In this document: in pieces, positions 52,648 to 60,713 of the stretch | Position numbering within the stretch: the stretch's first letter is position 1 | Layout: the number at the start of each line of letters is the position of its first letter | NCBI RefSeq assembly: GCF_001458115.1 | Contig: NZ_CZRP01000012.1 | Location: 1-64,000, forward strand | Direction of reading: 5' to 3' | DNA length: 64,000 nt | Origin: Gracilibacillus massiliensis | Lineage (GTDB): Bacteria > Bacillota > Bacilli > Bacillales > Amphibacillaceae | Made by a program: the position numbers and the translations under genes | The notes under the pieces: generated by a model | The model's database searches: none | What the model was told of the DNA's origin: nothing | Seen by the model: the letters and a program-made list of their open reading frames with translations, nothing else

Positions 52648-53850
52648 ATGCAATATAATCATATAGTTATAAGATATGGGGAATTAACATTAAAGGGAAG
52701 AAATCGAAAGTTATTTACTACGCAATTAGCACAAAATGTTCGTCAAGCATTAAGAAGCTTTCCTGCTATTAAAGTAGAGAAGAAACGTGACCGTATGTAC
52801 ATTGTGTTAAATGGTGAGGACCCCGAACCAATCATTGAGATATGTCGTAACATTTTTGGTATTCAAAATATGAGTTTGGCTATTAAAGTTGCAAATGAAG
52901 TAGAAGATATAAAGGAACAAGCGTTAAAGTTGTTAATAGAAACGGAAAATGTTGAAACTTTTAAAATAACGACAAAAAGATCCAATAAAGATTTTCCAAT
53001 AGGATCGCAAGAATTTAATCATGTGTTAGGCGGATACTTGTTATCCAATACAGAAGGTATAACAGTAGATGTTCATCAACCTGATTTAGAAATTACGGTG
53101 GATATACGGACAGAAGCTACGTATCTTACTTCAAAGAAAATTCAAGGTGCTGCTGGATTGCCAGTTGGTTCCTCTGGAAAATCATTGCTACTTTTATCTG
53201 GTGGAATTGATAGTCCTGTAGCAGGTTATTTAACAATGAAACGTGGTGTCCAGTTAGAGGCAATCCATTTTCATTCGCCTCCATATACGAGTGAGAGAGC
53301 AAAAGAAAAAGTGCTTGATTTAGCTGAGAAACTTTCGTTCTATGGTCATTCTTTGAAGGTTCATATTGTACCGTTCACTGCACTTCAACAAAAGATACAT
53401 CGTGAAATACCACATGGTTACTCGATGACAGTAATGAGAAGAATGATGATGAGAATAAGTGAAGCTGTTGCAAAGAAAGAAGGTATTTTGTCACTGATCA
53501 CAGGGGAAAGTCTGGGACAAGTAGCTAGTCAGACAATGGAAAGCATGCATGCCATAAATGCGGTGACCAACTACCCTGTCATTCGTCCATTAGTTGCAAT
53601 GGACAAAGAAGAAATTATTAGTATTTCAGAACAAATCAATATGTACGATATTTCCATTCGTCCTTATGAGGATTGCTGTACAGTCTTTGTACCAAAAGAT
53701 CCAAAAACAAAACCACGATTAGAAAAAGTAGAGCAATTTGAAGCAAATATAGCATTCGAACAAGACATTGAGGAAATATTAGAAGCTACCGAAACAGTAA
53801 AAATAGAACTGAAAGAAAAACAAGAACAAGAGTTAGATGATTTACTCTAA
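52648..53850 (+). CDS. thiI: tRNA 4-thiouridine synthase ThiI (no rhodanese domain)
   Basis: 400 residues. An N-terminal ferredoxin-like and THUMP region (HIVIRYGELTLKGRNRKLF; about 60-165) is followed by a PP-loop ATP pyrophosphatase (LLLLSGGIDSPVAGYLTMKRG). RPYEDCCTVFVPKDPKTKP is at the C-terminus. It adenylates U8 of tRNA and inserts sulfur as s4U; it also contributes to thiamine thiazole synthesis in some bacteria. The C-terminal rhodanese domain of E. coli ThiI is missing, as usual in Bacillus. It is coupled to nifZ by a five-base gap. Confidence 0.95.
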   Translation: MQYNHIVIRYGELTLKGRNRKLFTTQLAQNVRQALRSFPAIKVEKKRDRMYIVLNGEDPEPIIEICRNIFGIQNMSLAIKVANEVEDIKEQALKLLIETENVETFKITTKRSNKDFPIGSQEFNHVLGGYLLSNTEGITVDVHQPDLEITVDIRTEATYLTSKKIQGAAGLPVGSSGKSLLLLSGGIDSPVAGYLTMKRGVQLEAIHFHSPPYTSERAKEKVLDLAEKLSFYGHSLKVHIVPFTALQQKIHREIPHGYSMTVMRRMMMRISEAVAKKEGILSLITGESLGQVASQTMESMHAINAVTNYPVIRPLVAMDKEEIISISEQINMYDISIRPYEDCCTVFVPKDPKTKPRLEKVEQFEANIAFEQDIEEILEATETVKIELKEKQEQELDDLL

Positions 53851-53948
53851 CTCTTGGTTGATTGTCCAACAACTACCAGTAAAAGTCATGCATGAGATCG
53901 CCTCCAAAAGTACATCATAGTAGTGTAGTCAAGAGGAGGTGAAAGCAA

Positions 53949-54155
53949 ATGGCGAACAACAACAGTTCAAACAACTTAGTAGTGCCAGGAGTAAGCCAGG
54001 CTTTAGATCAAATGAAATACGAGATTGCACAAGAATTCGGTGTAAGTTTAGGTGCTGATACCACTTCACGTGCTAATGGTTCAGTTGGTGGAGAAATCAC
54101 TAAACGTCTAGTACAAATGGCTGAACAACAATTAAATGGTCAAGCAAATCAATAA
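53949..54155 (+). CDS. sspA: Alpha/beta-type small acid-soluble spore protein
   Basis: 68 residues. It contains the two conserved SASP motifs: [37 protein letters not shown], including the GPR protease cleavage region EIAQEFG. SASPs coat spore DNA, change it to an A-like form and protect from UV. The start follows AAGAGGAGGTGAAAGC, typical of strong forespore genes. It lies after thiI, as in B. subtilis. This is direct evidence for a spore-forming host. Confidence 0.95.
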   Translation: MANNNSSNNLVVPGVSQALDQMKYEIAQEFGVSLGADTTSRANGSVGGEITKRLVQMAEQQLNGQANQ

Positions 54156-54230
54156 TGAGATTACTTGAAATGAAACGAAATAGCTTGTATCAATAAAAAA
54201 ATATTGATATTGGCTACTTCAGTTAATACG

Positions 54231-54259
54231 AAGGGTAGTGCTAAATGCACTATCCTTTT
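54231..54259 (+). terminator. Terminator after sspA
   Basis: AAGGGTAGTGC, loop TAAAT, GCACTATCCTTTT. A clear intrinsic terminator about 75 bases after the stop. Confidence 0.85.
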
Positions 54260-54331
54260 CTTATTTAAAAGTTTTTGCTATCGTTATATCATATTATCAG
54301 AAGACTACAAGGCATAGGTTAGGTGATATTT

Positions 54332-55924
54332 ATGGGTACGCTCTTATTTGGTGGCACGATTTATTCAATGGAAGATAGGTCATCAACAGTGGAAGCAATA
54401 TATATTGAAGATGGAATGATTGTCAATGTCGGAAAAGAAACAGATTTGCGAAAATCTTATCATATAACAAATGAACATGATTTGAAAGGTGCGGTTATGT
54501 ATCCAGGCTTTGTCGACAGCCATTTACATATTATTGGACATGGAGAAAAAATATTGCACCTTGATTTATCAGCGATGGAGTCTGCGGAAGAGGTATTGCA
54601 AGCACTAAAAGAAAAAGTAGAAGAATTGGAGCCAGAGGAATGGTTAATTGCTGATGGTTGGAATGAAAATCAATGGGCAGATCCAAGGGTAATTGCCAAA
54701 GAAGAGCTTGATGAAATTTCTTCAGAGCATCCGATCATTTTAACTCGAATATGTCGTCATGCGATAATCGTAAACTCAATAGCTCTAGATTTAGCTGGTA
54801 TTACTCCTGAGACAGTAGACCCTCAAGGCGGTAAAATTGTCCGAAATCAAATTGGTGAACCTACTGGATATCTATTGGATCAGGCACAGGAATTAATCAA
54901 ATCGGTTATGCCGCCAATTACCGAAAAGAAATTAAAGCAAACAGTAGAGGTCGCTATCAAAGATCTACTTCGCTTAGGCTTAGTAGGTGGTCATAGTGAG
55001 GACTTATCCTATTACGGTGGTTTTGAGCGAACTTTAAGAGCATATCAAGAAATATTACCTGTTAAGTATAAATTTAGAGCACACCTGTTAGTCCATCATC
55101 TGGTATTTGATGACATGTTGAATAATGGCTATCAATATGGAAGTGGAGGAGAATATACAACACTTGGAGCAATGAAAATATTCTCTGATGGAGCGTTAGG
55201 TGGTCGCACGGCATGGTTAAGTGAGCCATATCATGATGATCGTTCTAATGAGGGAATACCGATCCACAGACGTCAAGATTTAGAATTACTTTTTCAGAAG
55301 GCAAGAAAGCATAAACATCCAATAGCGGTGCATGCAATTGGAGATAGGGCAGTAGAAGAAGTGGTCACATGTATCAAGAAATATCCACTTGATAACGGAT
55401 TAAAAGACCGAATTATACATGCTCAAATCATGAATGATAACTTACTCAAAGATTTAACCGATATTCCAGTTGTATTGGATATTCAACCTTCTTTCGTAGC
55501 ATCCGATTTTCCGTGGGTAAAAGAAAGATTAGGTGAGCAACGTACATCCAAATCATATCCATGGAGGACTTATATCGAAAAAGGGATAGCTTGTGCAGCT
55601 GGTTCAGATGCTCCAATTGAAGAAGTAAATCCCCTTTTGGGAATTCAAGCAGCTGTAACAAGGAGATCTAATATAGATGGTGAAATTTATGGTGAACAGG
55701 AAAGACTTTCGGTTTATGAGGCTATATCGCTCTATACCAAAGGGAGTGCATATGTAATTGACCATGCACATGATCGAGGTATGATTAAACCTGGATTCGT
55801 AGCCGATTTCACCATTTTAGAAGAAGACTTATTCAAAATCGATCCGGACAAATTTCACCAAGTGGATGTAAAAACTACGATTGTAAACGGTGAAATCATG
55901 TACCAAAAAGAGGATAGGAAATAA
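54332..55924 (+). CDS. ytcJ: Amidohydrolase of the YtcJ family
   Basis: 530 residues from ATG 54332 (AGGTGA five bases upstream). Amidohydrolase_3 fold: YPGFVDSHLHIIGHG (metal-binding HxH), IADGWNENQW, MKIFSDGALGGRTAWLSEPY, PIAVHAIGDRAVEEV (His) and ACAAGSDAPIEEVNPLLGI (Asp). Such enzymes hydrolyse amide or related bonds in exocyclic or cyclic substrates; the substrate is unknown. B. subtilis has ytcJ in the same general region near sspA. A terminator and then a TnpB element follow. Confidence 0.9.
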   Translation: MGTLLFGGTIYSMEDRSSTVEAIYIEDGMIVNVGKETDLRKSYHITNEHDLKGAVMYPGFVDSHLHIIGHGEKILHLDLSAMESAEEVLQALKEKVEELEPEEWLIADGWNENQWADPRVIAKEELDEISSEHPIILTRICRHAIIVNSIALDLAGITPETVDPQGGKIVRNQIGEPTGYLLDQAQELIKSVMPPITEKKLKQTVEVAIKDLLRLGLVGGHSEDLSYYGGFERTLRAYQEILPVKYKFRAHLLVHHLVFDDMLNNGYQYGSGGEYTTLGAMKIFSDGALGGRTAWLSEPYHDDRSNEGIPIHRRQDLELLFQKARKHKHPIAVHAIGDRAVEEVVTCIKKYPLDNGLKDRIIHAQIMNDNLLKDLTDIPVVLDIQPSFVASDFPWVKERLGEQRTSKSYPWRTYIEKGIACAAGSDAPIEEVNPLLGIQAAVTRRSNIDGEIYGEQERLSVYEAISLYTKGSAYVIDHAHDRGMIKPGFVADFTILEEDLFKIDPDKFHQVDVKTTIVNGEIMYQKEDRK

Positions 55925-55958
55925 ATAGTTCAACTTTCAAACTGAATAAACTTATAGG

Positions 55959-55997
55959 ATAGCATACCCAATATTTAGTAGTAGGTATGCTATTTTT
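55959..55997 (+). terminator. Terminator after ytcJ
   Basis: ATAGCATACC and GGTATGCTAT form a 10-bp stem followed by TTTTT. The 80 bases after it precede the proposed left end of the TnpB element. Confidence 0.85.
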
Positions 55998-56229
55998 AGG
56001 TTCATTGATATCCATACCATTTTGCAAAATCAGGTTTAATGGTTGGAAACAAATATTAGATTTTCTAGAAATATTTAACGTACTTCCGACAGAAGTTTCC
56101 CTCTTCAAGCGTGTGAAGGGCATAGCCCAACGGTAAGGGGGGAGATGAATGTTGGTTGGGAGATATCCCAAAGTAGTTGCAATTACCGAACTTGTGTTCT
56201 ATAATAATTATTAGAAAGAGGTGATGGAT

Positions 56230-57342
56230 ATGACGAAACAAAACAAGGCCTATAAGTTTCGAGTGTATCCAACGGAGGAACAGGCGTTGTTGATACATAA
56301 AACCTTTGGTTGTGTTCGTTTTGTTTATAACAAAATGTTAGCTGAACGAAAAGAAACGTATGACCACCTAAAAGATGATAAAGAGACATTAAAAAAGGTG
56401 AAACTTCCTACACTTGCCAAATATAAACAAGAATATGACTGGTTAAAGGAAGTAGATTCTTTAGCTTTGGCAAACGCTCAACGAAACTTAGATAAAGCTT
56501 ATAAAGCATTCTTTAGGGGAATTGCCAAGTTCCCCAAATTCAAAAGTAAACGACACCAGCAAAGCTACACCACGAATGTTGTGAATGGGAATATTCAATT
56601 GTTAAATGGTTATATCCAATTACCGAAATTGAAAAGGCTCAAAATGAAACAACATAGAGAGATACCTTCCGAACATATACTCAAATCTTGCACCTTATCT
56701 ATAACTTCCTCAGGAAAATACTATATTTCTATTCTCACAGCGTACGAAAAGCAGATCAGTCCTAAGGAAATCCACACAATGGTTGGCTTAGACTTTATGA
56801 TGGACGGGCTGTTTGTTGATAGCGACGGTAAGAAAGCCAATTACCCAAAGTTTTATCGACAAATGCTTGGTAAATTAGCGATTGAACAACGTAAACTATC
56901 TCGTAAAAAGAAAGGCTCTTCCAATTGGAACAAACAACGTATTCGAGTAGTTAACATGCAAGAAAAAGTCGCGAACCAACGTAAGCATTTTCTTCACCAT
57001 CTATCAAAGGAGTTAGTAACGCACTATGATGCGGTTGTCATAGAAGATTTAGACATGAAGGGAATGTCACAAGCACTTCAATTCGGTAAAAGCGTCGCTG
57101 ATAATGGATGGGGAATGTTCACTTCATTCTTAAAGTACAAACTAAAAGAACAAGGGAAACATCTTATCAAAGTGGACAAATGGTTTCCATCTTCCAAAAC
57201 ATGTTCGAGTTGTGGAAATATTCAACCCATGCCAATGAACATGAGGGTATATGCTTGTTCGTGTGGACTAAAGCTTGATCGAGATTACAACGCAGCACTC
57301 AATATCAAAAAAGAAGGCATGCGCTTATTAGCGAGTGCCTAA
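56230..57342 (+). CDS. tnpB: TnpB RNA-guided endonuclease (OrfB)
   Basis: About 370 residues from ATG 56230, after AGAGGTGAT. The N-terminal HTH region KAYKFRVYPTEEQALLIHKTFGCVRFVYN is followed by a RuvC-like nuclease with all expected residues: VGLDFMMDGLFVDSDG (Asp), AVVIEDLDMKGM (Glu), a zinc ribbon (CSSCGN and ACSCG) and LDRDYNAALNI (Asp). TnpB cuts DNA guided by the omega-RNA made from the element's 3' end and is related to Cas12. No stops or frameshifts, so it looks functional. Confidence 0.93.
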   Translation: MTKQNKAYKFRVYPTEEQALLIHKTFGCVRFVYNKMLAERKETYDHLKDDKETLKKVKLPTLAKYKQEYDWLKEVDSLALANAQRNLDKAYKAFFRGIAKFPKFKSKRHQQSYTTNVVNGNIQLLNGYIQLPKLKRLKMKQHREIPSEHILKSCTLSITSSGKYYISILTAYEKQISPKEIHTMVGLDFMMDGLFVDSDGKKANYPKFYRQMLGKLAIEQRKLSRKKKGSSNWNKQRIRVVNMQEKVANQRKHFLHHLSKELVTHYDAVVIEDLDMKGMSQALQFGKSVADNGWGMFTSFLKYKLKEQGKHLIKVDKWFPSSKTCSSCGNIQPMPMNMRVYACSCGLKLDRDYNAALNIKKEGMRLLASA

Positions 57343-57471
57343 TGATAAGAAGAACTCTTGGAACAAGAGGGTTAGCTTGGTAAATTTCGTCAGCTACCAA
57401 AAGTGGCAATTACCCAAGAAGCCCCCACTTCAAGCAACCCGTAAGGGTGGTAAGTGGTGGGAGTAGTTCAC
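57300..57471 (+). ncRNA. Predicted omega-RNA scaffold of the TnpB element
   Basis: In IS605-type elements the guide RNA begins within the end of tnpB and runs to the right end. Here the region holds hairpins such as CTCTTGGAACAAGAG, GTTAGCTTGG..., and the terminal CCCCCACTT/AAGTGGTGGG stem, then GTAGTTCAC. The guide would be the flanking sequence starting at 57472 (ATAGTTCTATGTTATT). The 5' limit is a guess. Confidence 0.5.
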
Positions 57472-57550
57472 ATAGTTCTATGTTATTATACAGATAACAA
57501 CAATTCCCAAAAGAATCCATGGGGAAATATAGTTGAAAGGGTGAATAAGA

Positions 57551-57859
57551 ATGAGTAAATTTGGCTTGTTTGGTAAGTTTTTAGTGAAAGAGGGGGAGCG
57601 TGACAGATTAGTCTCTATATTGTTAGAAGCTGCTGATTCTATGCAAAAATTGAAAGAATGCGAAAAGTATCTTGTGAATATTTCGGAGGAGGAGCCTAAT
57701 TCAGTATTTGTTTATGAGATTTGGAGTAATGAAAATGCCCATCAAGCATCTTTATCACTTGAAGCTACTCAATTATTAATTGAACGTGCGAAACCAATTA
57801 TTACAGGGATGGAGAGAATAAGTACTTTTCAGCCAATGGGTGGTAAAGACAAAAACTAA
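57551..57859 (+). CDS. Putative quinol monooxygenase, ABM domain
   Basis: 102 residues with the antibiotic biosynthesis monooxygenase (ABM) fold, a dimeric alpha-beta barrel: FGLFGKFLVKEGERDRLVSILLEAA, then YLVNISEEEPNSVFVYEIWSNENAHQASL and ATQLLIERAKPIITGMERISTFQPMGG. Members include YgiN-type quinol monooxygenases and haem-degrading relatives; no haem-binding residue set could be confirmed. The start follows GAAAGGGTG. The methyltransferase gene begins 35 bases later. The two form a small accessory block after the TnpB element. Confidence 0.82.
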   Translation: MSKFGLFGKFLVKEGERDRLVSILLEAADSMQKLKECEKYLVNISEEEPNSVFVYEIWSNENAHQASLSLEATQLLIERAKPIITGMERISTFQPMGGKDKN

Positions 57860-57894
57860 TTTATTTTAAAATAGTAGTTACTAAGGGGTGAAAA

Positions 57895-58515
57895 ATGGAA
57901 AAAGATCAGCGAATTAGAAAATATGATAAACAGGTAAAGATATATGAAAATACTGGAAAGAATCAAAAGTTTAATGAATTGAGAAAAAAGATAATAAAAA
58001 ACGCATATGGAAAAGTTTTAGAAGTCGGTGTTGGGGCAGGGGCGAACTTTCCTTATTATAATAAAAAAAACGTGGAGATAACAGCAGTGGATTTCAGTTC
58101 AGAGATGATTAAAAGCGCCAAACGAGCAGCATCAACGTATCAATTGAAGGTAGAATTTATTCAAAATGATGTAGATAAGTTATTGATGGAGCAAAATTCC
58201 TATGATTGCATTGTTTCAACCCTTTCACTTTGCAGTTATCCTGAACCAATTGCAACATTAAATAAATTTAATGGTTGGTGTCGTAAGGATGGGAGCATAT
58301 TATTAATGGAACATGGTTTGAGCTCTAATCAATTTCTGTCCTTTGCCAAAAAAATGATTGACCCACTCCATACTAAAATCGCTGGATGTCATTGTAATAG
58401 AAATATAAAAAAATTAATAGACGAATCTTATCTTCAAGTTGATCATAGTGAACGTTATTGGTCAGATATCGTAAACTTAATATGGGCAAAACCTAATAAG
58501 CAAGTTTTTACTTAA
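57895..58515 (+). CDS. Class I SAM-dependent methyltransferase
   Basis: 206 residues with the Rossmann methyltransferase fold: VLEVGVGAGANFPYY (motif I, SAM), ITAVDFSSEMIKSAKRAAS (ribose contact), VEFIQNDVDKLL and YDCIVSTLSLCSYPEPIATLNKF. A later CHCNRNI segment holds two cysteines and a histidine. This resembles UbiE/COQ5-like or Methyltransf_11 proteins. The substrate is unknown; a quinone or small-molecule target is possible, given the quinol monooxygenase next to it. The start follows AAGGGGTGAAAA. Confidence 0.87.
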   Translation: MEKDQRIRKYDKQVKIYENTGKNQKFNELRKKIIKNAYGKVLEVGVGAGANFPYYNKKNVEITAVDFSSEMIKSAKRAASTYQLKVEFIQNDVDKLLMEQNSYDCIVSTLSLCSYPEPIATLNKFNGWCRKDGSILLMEHGLSSNQFLSFAKKMIDPLHTKIAGCHCNRNIKKLIDESYLQVDHSERYWSDIVNLIWAKPNKQVFT

Positions 58516-58555
58516 AACCCCTCCTATCAAAATTGGAAAAATGAGGAACAACTTT

Positions 58556-58620
58556 TGGTTTATCACGGTGTTACCGGTCGTCCACTATCAATTATTGTGC
58601 AGTATCTTCCTACTACGAAT
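58556..58620. repeat. Solo end of the dispersed repeat family
   Basis: On the minus strand this reads GTAGTAGGAAGATACTGCACAATAATTG, split here: GTAGTAGGAAGATACTGC then ACAATAATTG. It matches the outer ends of copies A (TATTAGGAAGATATACTG) and D (GTAGTAGAAAGGTACTACG), but no hairpin arms follow. It may be an incomplete copy or an unoccupied integration context. Confidence 0.55.
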
Positions 58621-58654
58621 AAAAATCCAAACGATTCGACCGTTTGGATTTTTC
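58621..58654. terminator. Hairpin between the methyltransferase and nadK2, TCCAAACGA family
   Basis: AAAAATCCAAACG and CGTTTGGATTTTTC enclose ATTCGAC. It is the third member of the recurring stem family and can terminate both convergent genes. Confidence 0.8.
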
Positions 58655-58668
58655 TGATTCTATTCAAG

Positions 58669-59469
58669 TTATAGGAATGTGCGCTGTACTCTATCCCAAA
58701 AGGAGTTGTTTTTCAGCTTCACTGTTTTAATTCGCTTATCACTTAATTGAATCGTCAATGAATGAATATTACGGATAGAATATGCTTCATTATCAAGCCC
58801 GACAATCGGATAATCGTTACCATCTTGGATGACTTCCAGACGTAATTTGCGATCCTGATTTAGAATAAAAGAAGAACCTAAGGTACGGTAGCGATTATTG
58901 TTTAACGATGCAAGTTCTGTGACCTGCATACAAGGTATTTTTGGATCAATGACAGCTCCGGTTGTTGACTTATTGTATCCGGTACTTCCAGTTGGAGTCG
59001 CTACGATCAATCCATCTCCACGAAAACGTTCAAAATGATTATCATCAATTGATACATCAATAACAATTGTTTTGATGATAGCAGATCGAATAGCTGCTTC
59101 ATTCAAACAATGGAATGTCGATTCACCATTAATGGTTACATCAATCACAGGAAAGCGGCGAACTTCTATCGAATTATCCTTCATGGAATCCACCATCTGA
59201 TCATAATGATCAATGTCAAAATCACAATACAAACCAGATTCGTCTTTTTGGGTGATTCCTAAATATAAACAGTCTTGACGGAATCCAGTATGTCGCACCG
59301 CTTGTAAGAACTCTCCGTCTCCACCAACACTGATAACAATATTAGCATCTTTCGAGTCCTCTACGATTGAAAATCCATGTTCATCCACATACTTAAATAA
59401 AGGTTTCAACTTTTCTATAATCTCATCATTTTTTTTGTAATAGAAATATAAATTTTTTCTGTTATCCAT
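58669..59469 (-). CDS. nadK2: NAD kinase 2
   Basis: 266 residues, ATP-NAD kinase fold. The nucleotide loop is ANIVISVGGDGEFLQAVR (GGDG), and the second motif is FRGDGLIVATPTGSTGYNKSTTGAVIDP. It phosphorylates NAD to NADP. The length and the context before ytfI and ytfJ match B. subtilis PpnKB (YtdI, NadK2), the second NAD kinase. The start follows GGAGGCAATAGT. Confidence 0.92.
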   Translation of the reverse strand: MDNRKNLYFYYKKNDEIIEKLKPLFKYVDEHGFSIVEDSKDANIVISVGGDGEFLQAVRHTGFRQDCLYLGITQKDESGLYCDFDIDHYDQMVDSMKDNSIEVRRFPVIDVTINGESTFHCLNEAAIRSAIIKTIVIDVSIDDNHFERFRGDGLIVATPTGSTGYNKSTTGAVIDPKIPCMQVTELASLNNNRYRTLGSSFILNQDRKLRLEVIQDGNDYPIVGLDNEAYSIRNIHSLTIQLSDKRIKTVKLKNNSFWDRVQRTFL

Positions 59470-59591
59470 ACTATTGCCTCCTTACTCTATGTAACTGAGT
59501 TAATCTTATCATGGTTTGGATCGGTATCCTATTAATAAGTATGATAATTCTGTATCAATTTGTAAATAATAGTAGTGGAGGTGATATCGAA

Positions 59592-60089
59592 ATGATTTTC
59601 TTATTATTGGCTATTTTTGCTGTTTTCATAACTATGTTTATCGTTATTTTACAATTGCGGATTTATATAAAATTAATTTGGCAAATAGACGAAAAAGAAA
59701 AATATTTGCAAGTTTCTGCAAATGTCTTAAAGATTTCGTTTTATCAAAAAAATATTGACTTTACAGAGTGGGAGCTTCCTTCTGTTGATCAACAAAAAAG
59801 TAACTGGCGTGAAAAATATCAGTCATTTAAAAAAATAATGCGTGCATCCAAGCTTGAACATATAAATTCTAATACGATGGTCGCAACAGATGACCCGGCA
59901 ATTACTGCTTATTTATACGTTTTTTTAAAAATAATCAACGAATCGGTTAGTTCCGTCTATAACCAAAAGGATCGATCAGAAATAGTGATCGGAGCGGATT
60001 TTGAACAAAATAGCTTTCAATCCACTGGTGAGTGCATGATATCTGTCAAATTGAGTAAAACTATCAAAGAGATTCGAAAATTAAAATAA
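59592..60089 (+). CDS. ytfI: DUF2953-like membrane protein (YtfI position)
   Basis: 165 residues from ATG 59592, six bases after an ideal GGAGGTGAT; the longer frame from 59511 has no binding site. A hydrophobic N-terminal segment (MIFLLLAIFAVFITMFIVILQL) is followed by a cytoplasmic or wall-facing soluble region ending in VKLSKTIKEIRKLK. Name by position between nadK2 and ytfJ; the DUF2953 similarity is weak by eye, and B. subtilis YtfI is longer (about 225). The 26-base gap to ytfJ suggests a sporulation-linked operon. Confidence 0.68.
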   Translation: MIFLLLAIFAVFITMFIVILQLRIYIKLIWQIDEKEKYLQVSANVLKISFYQKNIDFTEWELPSVDQQKSNWREKYQSFKKIMRASKLEHINSNTMVATDDPAITAYLYVFLKIINESVSSVYNQKDRSEIVIGADFEQNSFQSTGECMISVKLSKTIKEIRKLK

Positions 60090-60114
60090 CAGAAACGTGA
60101 AAGGAGCTTAACAA

Positions 60115-60558
60115 ATGGCAGAAAATAATAATGAAAATAGTCATCCATTAGAAGGTTTTATGTCTTTGACGATGGAAAATTTAAAAGAGTTAATAGAGGT
60201 AGACACTGCGATCGGTAAACCGATAGATGTACCAGACGGAAGTGTGATTATCCCTTTATCTAAAGTAAAGTTTGGTTTCGCCTCAGGTGGTAGTGAATTT
60301 ATTCCAAGTGGTCAAGGTAAAGAAAGTAGTCAGAAAGATAATGAGTCAGAATCGATCATTCCTTTCGGAGGTGGTAGTGGTGGAGGAGTGTCGATCACAC
60401 CTACTGCATTTTTGGTGGCAAACAGAGACGGTGTCGAGCTCATAACATTGAATGAAACAACAAAAGTTTATGAAAAAATGTTAGATAAAGGACCACAAGT
60501 GATTGATCAAGTGATGGAAATGCTTAAACAGAGAAAAGGAGAATCAAGTAAGCAATAA
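60115..60558 (+). CDS. ytfJ: Sporulation protein YtfJ (GerW family)
   Basis: 147 residues. GerW/YtfJ signature: HPLEGFMSLTMENLKELIEVDTAIGKPIDVPDGSVIIPLSKVKFGFASGGSEF, followed by a glycine-rich stretch FGGGSGGGVSITPTAFLV. GerW is made in the forespore under SigF control in B. subtilis and is needed for efficient lysozyme-independent germination steps. It follows ytfI by 26 bases. In B. subtilis tpx lies between ytfJ and ytxK; here only 155 bases without a gene separate them. Confidence 0.92.
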   Translation: MAENNNENSHPLEGFMSLTMENLKELIEVDTAIGKPIDVPDGSVIIPLSKVKFGFASGGSEFIPSGQGKESSQKDNESESIIPFGGGSGGGVSITPTAFLVANRDGVELITLNETTKVYEKMLDKGPQVIDQVMEMLKQRKGESSKQ

Positions 60559-60713
60559 AAGTCGAAGATAATGCTTCTCAGTAGACAATTTGATTTCACT
60601 GCCTTCATAATAATAAAGGGAGTTCCGTGTTAGAGTAGGTATTTACGGATCGTCTCATATGTAGATTCATGCAGGCAGTGAATCATTTTGAATATTGATG
60701 GAGGGAAAGAAAC

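Larger units (their letters stand above)
56079..57471 (+). mobile_element. Solo TnpB element of IS200/IS605 type (IS1341-like)
   Basis: About 1.39 kb, containing tnpB but no tnpA. The right end shows the typical hairpin CCCCCACTT...AAGTGGTGGG followed by GAGTAGTTCAC (57461-57471), as in many IS605-type right ends. A proposed left end follows TTTAA (56074-56078), a known kind of TnpB-adjacent motif, and starts with a small hairpin (ACTTCCGACAGAAGT). No target duplication is expected. Without TnpA it needs help in trans to move. The left boundary is uncertain. Confidence 0.65.
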
